From contig CM057829.1 in the NCBI GenBank assembly GCA_030068075.1, positions 83,505,132-83,569,131 on the forward strand: DNA of 64,000 nucleotides, written 5' to 3'. Shown here one piece after another: positions 22,146-34,069 of this stretch. The stretch comes from Paguma larvata. Its lineage: Eukaryota; Chordata; Mammalia; Carnivora; Viverridae. Position 1 is the stretch's first letter, and every line of letters starts with the position of its first letter. The notes under the pieces are model-generated. The model had not been told where the DNA came from. It searched no databases and saw only the letters and a program-made list of their open reading frames with translations. The position numbers and the translations under genes were made by a program.

Positions 22146-22395
22146 GCTGTGAGCGCAAATTTTAAGAGAGTTTTGTAAAAAACAATAAATCAAAATCATC
22201 TATAAGGGCAATGGCATCATCTAGGAAGAGAAAAACAAAAGGTTATCGGTAAATTTAAAAATAGAGTAAATTAAAACTGCTTATCCTATATTTACCAGTT
22301 CTCTAGAGTGATATTTGTCAGTAATTATTCCCTATCACACATGTCTCACAAACAGCATTTTCTTCACATATTTATAAACTACAATCCTTACCTAT
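22146..22395 (-). repeat. Arm 2 of the inverted duplication
   Basis: Near-identical reverse complement of 17030-17273. Both copies contain aagggcaatggcatcatcta (or its complement) and caaaaggttatcggtaaat. The junction with the L1 at 22145 shares gctgtgag. On the other side, at about 22395, it joins a much older L1. Confidence 0.92.
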
Positions 22396-23053
22396 ATTTA
22401 GAATTTAGAATCTGTTTGGGGATCCACACAGAAGGGTCTGATGGAGCTCGGACTGCGGTTGAGTTGAAAATGCAGGTCAGTTTGGGGAGAAGTGATATCT
22501 TAGTAATGTTGTGTCTTCTGACACATAGCCATGTTATATTGCTCTGTTTATCTAACTTCTTTAGCTTTGCTCAGCAGTGTTGGTAGTTTTCAGCATACAG
22601 GTCTTTCACATCTTTTGTCAGATTTATCCTTAAGTATTTCATTGTCTAATGCTGTTATAAATGTTATTGTTTTACTGTTTCCTGTTTCAGATTATTCTTT
22701 AATATAATATAAAGGTACAGTTTATTTTTAAATATTGATTTTTTTATACTCTTGCTAACATCACCTTTTACTTTTAGTAGCTTTTTATATTTCATATTTT
22801 TGACAATACCGGTAAATGTTCTCTGCAAAAAATGACAGTTTTACTTGTTTAGTTTTCCACAATGGGTGCTTTTATTTATTTTCCTTGCCTGATTTCATTC
22901 TTTAGAATGTGCAGTATAATATTGGACAGAAGTGGTAAGAATGGCATCCTTGGACTTTTGCTGAAAGGCAAAAAGAATTTAGTATTTCACCAAGTATGAT
23001 GTTATTGATAGTGCTTCATAGATGACTTTATCAGGTAGAGAAAAATCCCTTCT

Positions 23054-23263
23054 TTTATTTATTTTTTTTTCAATTTTTGAAAGAAAAAGAGAGCTCATAT
23101 ACTTGCACAAGCAATGGAGGTGCAGAGGGAGAGTTAAAAAGAGCATCTTTAGCAGGCTCCATGCTCAGCGCCCCATATGGGGCTCAGTCTCACCATTGTG
23201 AGATCATGACTTGAGCTGAAATCAAGAGTCAGATGCTTAACCGACTGAGCCACCCAGGCGCCC
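23054..23263 (-). mobile_element. Can-SINE inserted in the old L1
   Basis: Reverse copy with T-rich tail, GA-rich body and a head ending in ccgactgagccacccaggcg ccc. Flanked by a 17-bp duplication (23037-23053 and 23264-23280) with one mismatch. Confidence 0.94.
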
Positions 23264-24738
23264 AGAGAAACATCCCTTCTAATCTGAATCTGCTGATTTT
23301 GGATTCCGTTAAGTGGTTATATGTATATAAATACATTTCTTCCTGAATTTTCATTTAGAATTTTGTTATCTATGATCATGAGTGGTGTTGATCTATAGTT
23401 TTAATTCCTGTTAATGTTTTAGTATCAGTATAATACTAACCTTATACACTAAGTTCCCTCTTAAATTTTCTGGCAGAGTTTATATTTAATTGATATTAAA
23501 GATTTGGTTTGCCTCCCTCTCTCTTTTTATCTTATTTTCCCTTATTACATTTTTAATATCTGTAGAATCTCTTGTGGTGGTCCTTTTACTGGTCATTTTT
23601 CCTTGTCCATTCTTTTTTACTGGTCAGTCTGATTTTACCAATTGCATTAATCTTCTTAAAGAACCAATTTTTTACTTCAATGTTTTTTCTCTATTTTTAT
23701 TTCCTATTTCACTAACTTTGTAGTATCTTTATTAGTTCCTTTTTTCACTTACTTTGGATTTAATCTGTTCTTTTCTTGATTTCTTTAGTAGAAGATAAGC
23801 TCATCATTTGAAACATTGTTATTTATATATAGATACTTATATATTTAATATATAGTTTCTCTACATTCCAGCTGTAGCAGCAAACTACAAATTCTGTTAT
23901 GTTGTGTTATTAATTTCATTCAGTTAAAAGGCCTTCAAGTTTCCATTTTGATTTCTTCTTTTACTTTGAGTTACTGAGAAGTATATTATTTACTTCTGAA
24001 CTATTTGGAAAATTTCCATACATATTTATGTTATCATAATTTAACACATACTAAAAATGACTTAAATAATGTTAAATTTATTGAAACTAGTTTTTTGGTA
24101 CAGAATATGGTCTATCTTAGTCAATGTTTCATGTGTACTAGAAAGTAACGTGTCTTATATTTTTCATCTACAATTGTCAATTAGGTAAAGTGTTTGATAT
24201 TGTTCATTTAATCTATGTGCTTACTGATTTTTATGTCTAATTGTTCTATCCATATATTATGATAAAAGTATACAAGTTTTGAAATATAATTGTCAGTCAG
24301 ATTATTTTTCCTTATAGTTACATCAGTTTATCTTTCATGTATTTTGAAGTGCTATTGGTGCATAATTTAGGATTATAATATACTCTTGATAAGCATACTC
24401 CTATCTTTTGAAAATAAATTTTATGCCATATTATTTTCTATGAAATCTACTTTATCAGGTATTAACATAGCTAATGCAACTTTCTTTTAACTAGTCTTAG
24501 CATAGTGTAACTATTTCAACCTATTTATGTCTTTATATTTAAAGTGCAGTTCTTATAGGAAGCATATAACTCTTGCCGCATATATGTGTGTGTACATGTG
24601 TGTATATCTCCAAGGTGACAATCTTTGCTTGTAATGGAATGTACATTGAATATTATCATTGATATCGATAGCATTTGAGTCTATCACGTTTCCATTTGTT
24701 TTCAGTTTTTCCCACTCATTCTTTGTTTCCATTTTTCT

Positions 24739-24996
24739 TTTTTTTTTTTTTTTCTTGGACTGTAGCCATGGCCAACACCTTGACTACAGTATTTTTTTTT
24801 AATGTTTATTTATTTTTGAGAGAGAGATACAGTGTGAGCGGGGAAGGGGCAGAGAGAGGGAGACACAGAATCTGAAGCAGGCTCCAGGCTCTGAGCTGTC
24901 AACACAGAGCCCGATGCGGGGATTGAACTTGTGAACTCTGAGATCATGACCTGAGCTGAAGTCAGATGCTCAACGTACTGAGCCACCCAGGTGCCC
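24739..24996 (-). mobile_element. Can-SINE with apparent 3' transduction
   Basis: The SINE proper spans about 24791-24996. On its 3' side (left, as it is reversed) come its T-rich tail, then 38 bp of non-SINE DNA (about 24754-24791), then a second T run (24738-24753). The exact 10-bp duplication ccatttttct (24729-24738 and 24997-25006) encloses the whole unit. It therefore seems to have inserted as one piece, carrying flanking DNA from its source locus. Confidence 0.85.
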
Positions 24997-25779
24997 CCAT
25001 TTTTCTCTTTTTCTTACCTCTTATATTCGGTCATGTTTATGATTCTCTTTTATCACCTTAATTGGTTTATTAGTTAAAATTGTTTTTAAATACTTTTATT
25101 AAGTTAGTAATTGCTGTAGTGTACATAATATGCATCGTTAAATTACCTGTCTTGAAATAATATTATACAACCTCATATATACCATAATAGACTTACATTT
25201 ATTTTATTCGGGCTTATATGTTTTAGTTCTCATATATTTTACTTATATATCAATTTTAAACTTCTAATACATTGTTATCATTTTTGTTTAAACAATTCAT
25301 TATCTTAATTATATTTAAAATAGATTTAAATAGTAAGAAGTAAATCATGTCTTAGGCCATACCAAATTTAATGTCTTTATTTATTTGTGTATATCCATGC
25401 TTCTATTTGCTATAATTTTTCTTCTGCCTCAAGGATTATCTTTAACAATTTTTGTAATGCTGACCTGGATCTGTTGGTAATGAATATTTTTGTCATATGT
25501 ATGTCTGAAAATGTCTTTTTTTCACCTTCATTATTAAAATATACTTTGCAGTAAGTTCAAATTAATAGGTTTTTTTTTCTTTCAAAACTTTAAAATGTAG
25601 TTATACTGTCTTTGTATAAGAGTTGAACAAAGTAATTCTGACTTCTAAGTGTCTCAGTAATCTTTTATAATAGAAAATAAGAAATAAATGGCCCAAACAT
25701 ATGTAAGTGTGAAGAAAGAAAAATATAATTAATTGTGAATGATCAGTGTTGAAACATATGAGCTCTTTGAATAGACATT

Positions 25780-25935
25780 AAATTTAAAGCACGTGTTTTG
25801 GAATGAGTTAATATAGATTTAAATCCTATGCCTATTAGTAGATGTGAGACTTAGGCAAATTATAAAAATTCCTGTTCCTCACTTTACTTATATAGTAGAT
25901 AATAAGAATACTGACGCCATATGAATAAATTAAAG
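25780..25935 (+). mobile_element. MIR SINE relic
   Basis: Forward MIR order: tttggaatgagttaatatag, atttaaatcctatgcct, gatgtgagacttaggcaaat, and the tail gataataagaatactgacgc. It lies inside the interval of the old reverse L1. Confidence 0.6.
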
Positions 25936-26990
25936 AAAAATTGGAATACAATGCATTAAAAATCTCAAAAATTATAAAAATATTTTTTGCTCAAAAAGTA
26001 AGTACTTTTGGCAGTTTTGTATGAGAATATAATATTATTTTAAACATGTGCGAGTCTTTACATGCAACAGAATTTTTACCACTGATTCACTAAGTAGCCT
26101 GGCTACAAATATCACTGATACAAGATATTTTTGGAAATGGTGTTTACATCAATACATCATCCTAAGTGACAATGTTCTGTTTAGTGCGTGCATTTTTTTT
26201 CTATAACTTTTTTCTACAACTCTAATAGAGGTGTCAAAAACCCGTATTTCACTCACGCTTCTCCAACATGCTTCATTTCTTTATGTAGATCTGAATTTCT
26301 GACCTACATTATTTCATTCTGTGCAAAGTACTTCTTTTAACATTTATCTCAGGGTAGATCTGTTGTTGCTGAATTCCATCAGGCTTTATTCTTGTAATTA
26401 TTTGTCTCAGAGTTTTTTATTTTCTTTTACTTTCAATGGGTGTATAACTCTAGTTGGCATTTTTTTTTTCTTTTCTTTGAATCTTTTACATATTTGATTT
26501 CATTCACTTCTTGCTTGCTTGTGTCTGACGAGATGCCTGATGTAATTCTTGTCTTTGTTCCTCGTAGGACTCTGGATCTCACTGGATTTTGTAAGATTTT
26601 TCCTTTGCCTCTGGTTTTCTGCACTTTTGGTATAATATGCCTAAGTCTGTTTATTTATTTTTATTTATTGTGTTTGATATTCTCTGAGATTCCTGGATCT
26701 GTGATTTGCTGTCTTTTATAAATTTTGAAGAATTTTTATCTATTATGACTTCACAAATTTCTTCTGCTCTCTTTTCTTATTGTTCTCCTTTTGACATTTC
26801 ACTTGCTCACATGTTACACCCTTTGAAGTTGTCCCACAGATCATGGGTGTTCTTTTCTGCTTTTTACATTTTGTTTTCTTTTGTTTTCATTTTCCCCTTC
26901 AAATTAGAATGTTTCTATTGACATAGATTCAGTCACTAATTTTTTCCTCAGCCATGTCCACTCTACTAATGAATTCATCAAAAGGATTTT

Positions 26991-28129
26991 TCATTTATGT
27001 TATAGTGAGTTTTTATTTAATATATGTAAACAAGAACTTTAGAATTCAAGTATTTAATCTAAACTTACTTATTGAAAGAATACTATCCACAATATCCATG
27101 AAGATTGGGCATGAATTTCTTATTTATTATATTAAGCAATAAATAAATCTCACTGTTTAAAAGTCAAATAATACATTTTTAAGTGGATGAGTGTTTTCCA
27201 GAACCAGTTATTTTAAGAAGTATTTCTTTATGTTCAAACTCTGTGTGGTTGATTGGTCTAACTCTGTCCTCAACAAAAAGCCTGACCTGCTTATACTTGA
27301 CAAACTTAATAGATATCTTTGCTTTCACAAACCAATATTATTGAAAAGCCTATTTTTATTACCTCCAAAGTATATCCTAAATCTGTTCATTTCTTTCCTC
27401 ATCCACTGCTGCTGTCTTCACCCAAAACATAATAACCTTTGCCTGACCAAGTACAGTAGCCACTTGGTGGATTTCCTTGCTACCACTTTTTGCCCTTGTT
27501 TCAAGAAGGATTTCTTTTTCCACTTCAACTATCAGAAAACTCAACTCAAACTTTTTTTTTAATGATAAGGACATATATTGGATCACAAAATTGGATGTCC
27601 AATGGGGTTCTTAAGGGTTGAGTTAGTTCTGTGATATAGGCTCATTACTCTGCAAATCTCCTGGCTGTGAGTGATTCTGTGTGTCAGCTTCATAGTGAGA
27701 TTGTATCTCGATGTGATGACATGCATAGGAACATGGAGAAAGACTCACTTGTAGAAACTCTCTTAGATGTGCCAGACAAATGTCCCTCAGAATCTCCTTG
27801 ACTAAAACTCCATTTCTGAAAAAATTCCTGTTACAAGGACAATGTGGGTAACAGATAAACGAGGCCTGCTTGAGTAGAACTGGAACCGGCTTGTCTGGGC
27901 TGCATGAGAAGTGGATGATCAAACAATATTGAGATTTTATTAGAAAAAAAAAAGAGGAGAACAATGGAAAATAATAGACACAAAAGATATTTGCTATACC
28001 TAGGAAGATCATATGTTCTGGTTAATAGGAATAGTTCTTCATATACTGGTTTTTGTGGAATACTAAATGATATGGTTACTTAAAATACCCAACATCTACA
28101 ATCCATAATTTACATGGCAGCCAGAAAGA
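26991..28129. other. No recognisable feature
   Basis: Ordinary DNA between L1 and L2 relics. A 123-codon forward frame (27191-27562) and a 129-codon reverse frame (27623-28012) exist, but both are rich in Phe, Leu, Cys or Ser runs. They match nothing that I recognise. Confidence 0.45.
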
Positions 28130-28690
28130 TCTTGTAAATAATGCCAGATTATTTTTCTCCCTTATTACTCAACAACTATTTCTAATTCCCCCTGAGTATA
28201 AAATAAAATCTCCTCATTACCTTTGCCTTCACAGCCTCTCCTTGCCTCTATGACAAAGTCTCCCTCTGTGATGTTTTAGTCACACGTTTTTTTACTCAGA
28301 TAAGTCAAGCTCAGTTTTATACAAAAACCTTTGAATTACCCTCTCCCCTGTGCTTGGAATGCTGTGTTCCTTAATTTTTATGTGGTATGATTCTTGTGAT
28401 TCACATCTTAGCTCAGAGGTTCAGATTGTCTGAACAATCTAAATTATTAGCACATTTATTTGCTTTCTATAAAATCAATCTTTTTAAAAGAAGTTTTTCT
28501 CATAGCTTCTATCACTATTTGAAAATTTCTTATACATGAATATATTTACTTGTTATTCTCTTTTACTCCATCTGGCTCATATAATACATGAAATCAGGGA
28601 ACTTGTCATCCTTGACACAACTGTCTCTCCAGTGCCTAGAAGAGTGACTGTCACATGGTTATCACTTAACAAATTTAGGTAATGAATAGT
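28130..28690 (+). mobile_element. L2 LINE 3' end
   Basis: L2 landmarks occur in order: ccagaaagatcttgtaaata, ataaaatctcctcattacct, ctatcactatttgaaaattt, actccatctggctcat, tctctccagtgcctagaaga, and an end at taggtaatgaatag. It is an ancient inactive element with a good length of 3' sequence. Confidence 0.7.
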
Positions 28691-29028
28691 TGTAGCTTTT
28701 TTGTCCTTGTTGGTTCTTCTTTCTACACCAAGTATACCCAGTCTTCTTTCAACCATGGTTTTCAGGATAAGGTACTGAGATTATTCAGCAACTGTTTCAT
28801 ATGATCTTAGATGTGCCTTCATGTGATTTTGTAATTCTTAAAATATAAAGTGCAGAAATTAACAGTACTCTAGAAAGTACTAACTAGTAAGTAGAAAAAC
28901 ACGTTTATTTGTGAATATACTAAAAATGCATATAGTACCTAGGATACCTATGGCTTGTGGTTCCCAATGTACATCATTAACTTATTTTGAATTCAGTCTT
29001 AGATTAAAAGCAAACCACTCCTATTATT
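28691..29028. other. No recognisable feature
   Basis: Short interval between the L2 and the next SINE; nothing can be supported. Confidence 0.45.
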
Positions 29029-29039
29029 TTTTAATTAAT

Positions 29040-29252
29040 GTTTTTTTTAATTTTTTAAACTTTTTCTTTTTTTTTCTGGAGAGACAGAGCATGAACAGGG
29101 GAGGGCAGAGAGAGACAGAGACACAAAATCCCAAACAGGCTCCAGGCTCCAAGCTGTCACCACAGAACCTGATGCGGAGTTCAAACCCACAAACTGAGAT
29201 CCCAACCTGAGCTGAAGTCAGACACTTAACCGAATGAGCCACCCAGGCGCCC
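29040..29252 (-). mobile_element. Can-SINE
   Basis: Reverse copy with a head ending in gaatgagccacccaggcgcc and an exact 11-bp duplication ttttaattaat (29029-29039 and 29253-29263). The A/T-rich target fits L1-endonuclease priming. Confidence 0.94.
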
Positions 29253-29689
29253 TTTTAATTAATATTTTAAATCAAGATCCATTTATCTTCATTTATCTTT
29301 CCTAATGTTAAGCAAACTTGCAAATGACTTACATGACAAATTGTAGTTCTACAGGGAACTTAATATCATGAAATCATATTAAAGTTAGTTGGAATTCCCA
29401 AATTAACAGGCCTACCAATCCACACTCAAATTTCAGATTCTGCAAAGAATTCAGACTCTGGTAGCCTTGTGGGGTTTCCCTTATACATAACTGTTTTTTC
29501 TCTTGCTGATTTTAAAACTTTCTTTCTCTTTATTTATTGACATTTTAATTGTAATGTATTTCCATGCATATCTCTTTGGGTTCATCTTATTTGGGACTCT
29601 CTGATTCCTGCACCCAAATGTCTATTTCCTTCCGCAGATTAGAGACGTTTTCAACTTTTTTTTTTTAAACCTTAGGGCACTATTTATTT

Positions 29690-31010
29690 ATTTATTTATT
29701 TATTATTTAATTTTTAAGTATAATTGACATACAATATTTTGTTCATTTCAGGTGTACAACACGATTTGACATTTATATACATTATGAGTGATCGCTGTGA
29801 TCCAACTTCATTATTACATTATTATTGACTGTATTCCCTATACTGTACTTTACATCCCCAGGATGGATTTATGCTAAAACTGGAAGTCTATACTTCTCAA
29901 TCTCCTTCCTCTGTTTTATCCGTCTATCTGCCCCATTCCCTTCTGACAACCATCAGTTTGTTCTCTCTATTTATGAAATCTGTTTTTGTTCTGTTTTGTT
30001 TATTCATTTTATAATTTCACATGTGAGTGAAATTATACAGTAGTCGTATTTCTGTGTCTGACTTATTTCACTCAATATACTGTCCTCTAACTCCATCTAT
30101 GATGTTGCAAATTGCAAGATTTTACTATTTTTTTTTATAGCCGAAACATATCCCATTGTGTGTGTGCTGCCTGTGCCCTCCCACTATGTCTGGTTTATGA
30201 ATGCTGTTGGAGTGTTGATGCTTGTGGCTGGCCCCTGGTCCTTCTGGCTACAGGGCCAAGCAAACTATCACTGTGGCAGGTGTGCTGGTGTGCAGGATTA
30301 TCCTGTCTTCTGTGCCCTCTAACTGAAGTACAGATTTACGCACAGTCTTCAATGGGGCACACTTCCCTGGCACTCTCAGTCTAGAAAGAGAATTCCAAAG
30401 TGGTACCCTCATTCCTGGCTTAGCATGGCAGGATCAGATAGTAGCAATAGCTGCCACCACCAGTATCGTAGTCTCCAGAGAGAGGCCCAGCTGCCTTTCT
30501 CTCTAGCAGGTGCTCCAAGTTTACTAAATTGGTCACCTATGGTATATGTGCTTTTTAATCTGGTATTTTTGCATTGGTTCTGGGTTGAGTCAGTCTTCAC
30601 ATGAGCTCTTAAGAGTGGTTTTTCCTTACCTTATAGTTCTGTAGTTTTCTTAGACATAATCCATATTGTTTTACAAAGCCAGATGTTCTGGGCGCTCGTC
30701 TCTCCTGCACAGAATCTAAAGGTTGTAGGCCTGATGTGGAGCTTGAATTATCATACTTCCCAGGAAAAATTTCCATACCTTTATTTCCTCCTACCACGGG
30801 ATTCTGCCTTTTTCTTTTAGTGTGACCGTATCTTTGTCTCTTGTACATATCTCTCTGTTGTCCATCGCTTATTGTAGAGACTCTACTCATCCAGTTCCTA
30901 GGTCCCCTTTAGAGGGAATTATTTCCTATGTAGTAGTAGATTTGTTGTATCATTGGAAGGAGGTGAGCTCAGTATATCCCCCCCCCCATACTGTCTTCAC
31001 CTTTTCTGAA
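29690..31010 (-). mobile_element. LINE-1 pieces: 3' end joined to 5' UTR, reverse
   Basis: The segment 29690-30155 is an antisense L1 3' end (ttgacatacaatattttgtt, tccatctatgatgttgcaaa). From about 30160 the text changes to a GC-richer L1 5' UTR in antisense, ending near 31005 at a typical 5' start complement (aggtgagctcagtatatccc). The ORFs are absent. This is either an L1 with a large internal deletion or two adjoining insertions. Confidence 0.6.
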
Positions 31011-32695
31011 ATCAACAATGTTGGAAAGAGGGAGCAGTTCCTCCCATGGCATGATTTTTTTCTTAATATTTCTGTTTTGATAAATTTTAATGACTTATCT
31101 TAAAGTCCATTTTTCTTCCTAGCTCAGTGCATTCTGTCTATGTAACTAAAAGTAGTTCCTGATGTCCTCTTTCTCTCTACTTGCAGTTTAACATTATTGT
31201 GTCCATCTCTAGACTGAAATTGTTTAAATTATTTTGCATGTTACCCACCTTTTCCACTAGAGCTTTAACCTATTAATTATGGTTATTTTAAATTGCCTGT
31301 TAAATCTGAATCTGTTTCTTCTGATTATCGTCTCTCTTGGCGTGTTTTTATCTCTTGATTTTTTTTGTGCACATTAAAATTTTAAAAAATACAGAAAAGT
31401 TTAGATAGTATAATAAAGACTGAAAAAAAAAACCCAAAAAACTACAATATTTAAGTTTTGAAAATAAACATCCCTTCATATTTTTCTTTCTTTTGGACAT
31501 TTCATATGAGATTTGAGATTAATTTGTCCAGAAGTAAGGTGAGTTGTTTGGTTAGTATTGTTATTTTTGTTATCCTTAATACCCCACAGACTTTTAAATT
31601 GCTTTAGCTATATCTAGCATTTGGGAATATATTTGTGGGGGAATATATTTGTCAGAGGTTTTCTTTTGATTACTGTTTCACATTTAGCTGTAGGCCTTCC
31701 CTTTCTGCTGTGTCTCAGAGAAGGTCTCTCTCCGGTATTTCACCACTAATTGTTTTTTTTTTTTTTTTACTTTTGTTAGCCTCCTAGTGATTTGTTATGT
31801 TATGGGGGAAAGTATCTTCTCAATTGCTCTTATTATGCCTCAGTCTTATGCAGCCACTCTTTCTCTTAGTATTGAGAATGTGGATTTCTCACTATTCCTA
31901 TTCCTCCTGTAGCTATAGTTCTGGGGGCAGCACGGATCCCCACCCTTTCCCCAGGGCTGGGAATTTTGTGTATGTTTCCCTTCACTGTCATAAAAGTGAC
32001 ATTGTTTATTGCCCTTCCCTTATAATTTAAGTCTTTTGTTCTCTATGGGAGGTAGGATATAGGGAATTATTTCACATGTTCCCTGCAGCAGCTGCTGTTC
32101 TTACCGTGGCCTTTGCTACAAGGAAGACTTTCTCAAGTGTGTCATCAGTTATTTTTGTTTGTTTGTTTTTTTTTTTTTATGACCTCCGGTGAAGTCCATG
32201 GGGAAGAGCATGCAAGTAGGTGCATTTGCATCACCCATAGGTTCTATCTTCTGCTAGACCACATTTGGCCTTTAACAGTTCTATAACAATTTTCAATTAT
32301 TTAACAATTCTCATTAGTGTCAAGATGTTTCTGCAGATAATCACATAATCATGTCTTTTCTCTCCTTGCAAGTTTATGTTGCTCTCACAGTTTTCAGATT
32401 TCATAGATTTCAGGTTAGTTTTTGCCCTGCCAACTCAGGTCTTGAATGAGTTCAATAAAAATGGTAAATTTTGCACTTCAACTGTTTTGTTTGTTTCTAT
32501 ACGGGTGGAAACAATGTTCTTTCCAGTTTTATATACTCCATACAGAAATTAGAAGCCCCTATCTGCATTTTAAAAAGATATTTTTATTGAATATATATAG
32601 CTCCATATTCATATTTTATTGGTTGTTGTTCTTTCCACAATGTTTTTTGATAACATTATCTTTTGACTTACATAGTTCCTGATAAAAAGTTTGCA

Positions 32696-32904
32696 ATAGC
32701 GGTACTTGGGTGTCTCAGGCAGTTAAGCGTCTGACTCTCGATTTCAGTTCAGGTCATGATCTCACAGTTTGTGGATTCGAGCCTTGTGTCGAGCTTTGCA
32801 CTTACCGCACAGAGCCTGCTTGGGATTCTCTCCCTCTGCCCCTCCCCATCTTGTGCACACTCTCACGCTTGCACTCTCTTTCTCTATAAATTAATTAATT
32901 AATT
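32696..32904 (+). mobile_element. Can-SINE
   Basis: Forward copy with a diverged head (ggtacttgggtgtctcaggc), a B-box-like gattcgagcc and the tail ataaattaattaattaatt. Flanked by the short duplication gtttgca (32689-32695 and 32905-32911). Confidence 0.92.
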
Positions 32905-34069
32905 GTTTGCACTAATACATTTTTTTCCAGTGTAGGTAGTAAAACTTTTTTTCTCTGGATGTTTGGTGGTACACAACTCAATTATGGAGTATTGGTGTTA
33001 TTTTCATATGTTGAATTTGCTTGTGATTTTTGAGGTTCTTGAGTTGTAGTTTGAAATTTTCATCAAATGAAAAGGAAAAGAATCGTGTGTGTCTATTCCA
33101 CATCTGGAACTCTGAGTATATTTATGTTAGATTCCTTAATATTTTAAACATATTAAAGACATGCTACTTATATTTTTCAATATTGTTTTTCTAGATGTTC
33201 TTAATTTTTAGTAGTTTTTGTTGCTTTGTCTTTGATTTTATTTATATTTTGTTCTGTGGTATCTAATATCCTGTTAACACAATCTAATGAAATTTTTATT
33301 TCAGACATAATTTTTTTCACATCTAGATGTTTGATTTATGTTATTTTTATACTTTTCCCCCTCATTATGCATCCCTTTACATTTGTGCACAGATTGATAA
33401 TTTTTGGAGTAGTAGAGTTAATGTCTTTGTCTGCTCATTCTATCCTTTCAGTCATGTTTTTGTTGATTTCTCTTGCTGTAATTTTCTTGGTTATGTTAAA
33501 TGTCCCTTCTTCTTTGCATATATGATAATTTTTTTAGATGGCAGATTTATAAATTTTACATTATTTAATGTTGAATTTTTTAATGCTATTAAGTGGTCTT
33601 ACATTTTGTTTTGGCAAGCAGTGAACTTAATTAAGATCAGTTTACTCATTCTGAAGTCTGTTGTTAAGCTTAAATAGAGCATGTCTAGAGCATCATTTAA
33701 TCTAGGACTAGTTTGGCCACACTCCTGAGATATAGGGCTTTGGGAGCATTTAAGATACTTAACCATGATCTTGATAATATCTCTACTTTAACTTGTATGA
33801 GTTCACATGACTACCAGCTCCATGAGATTTCTGAATTGAGTTTCATACTATAAATGTGCAAATTGGTATTTGGCTGAGGCTGAAGTAGGACCTATATGCA
33901 GCTTTGTGAACATATTTCTTTTCATTGGTCCCTCCTCTATGAAACTCTGCCTTATAAGTTTCCAGCTGGCTTGTCCAATTCAAACAACACTTTCTGTCTC
34001 TTTGAGTCAGTGAGTATTTTCGAGCATCTACATTCAAGTGTGGATTGAAAGGTACTCAGCTTAATTATT

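Larger units (their letters stand above)
22396..26990 (-). mobile_element. Old, decayed LINE-1 (L1M/HAL1-like), reverse strand, with two SINE insertions
   Basis: Long antisense L1 likeness. ORF2 text is seen at 22480-22690, 22900-23040 and 23280-24560. ORF1-like text is seen at 25400-26960, including attctctgagattcctgg and tgaagttgtcccacagatca. Stops are dense and no frame exceeds about 93 codons. The 3' end is missing at 22396. Some intervals (25020-25380, 25990-26200) are too decayed to place. Family naming between L1M and HAL1 is uncertain. Confidence 0.78.
29515..34050 (-). mobile_element. Old HAL1/L1M-like LINE, reverse, with nested elements
   Basis: Antisense LINE text flanks younger insertions. 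Examples are tgggttcatcttatttggga and ctctctgattcctg at 29577-29610, then 31140-31780, 32380-32560, 33000-33680 and 33770-34000 (for example cagctccatgagatttctga and tggctgaggctgaagtagg). This layout resembles HAL1, a half-L1 with a single ORF. No intact frame survives; the longest piece is 116 codons. Exact edges are uncertain. Confidence 0.62.

Noticed and set aside
27191..28012. Frames of 123 (forward) and 129 (reverse) codons
   Set aside because: Composition is low in complexity and I see no homology or exon signals. They are treated as chance frames.
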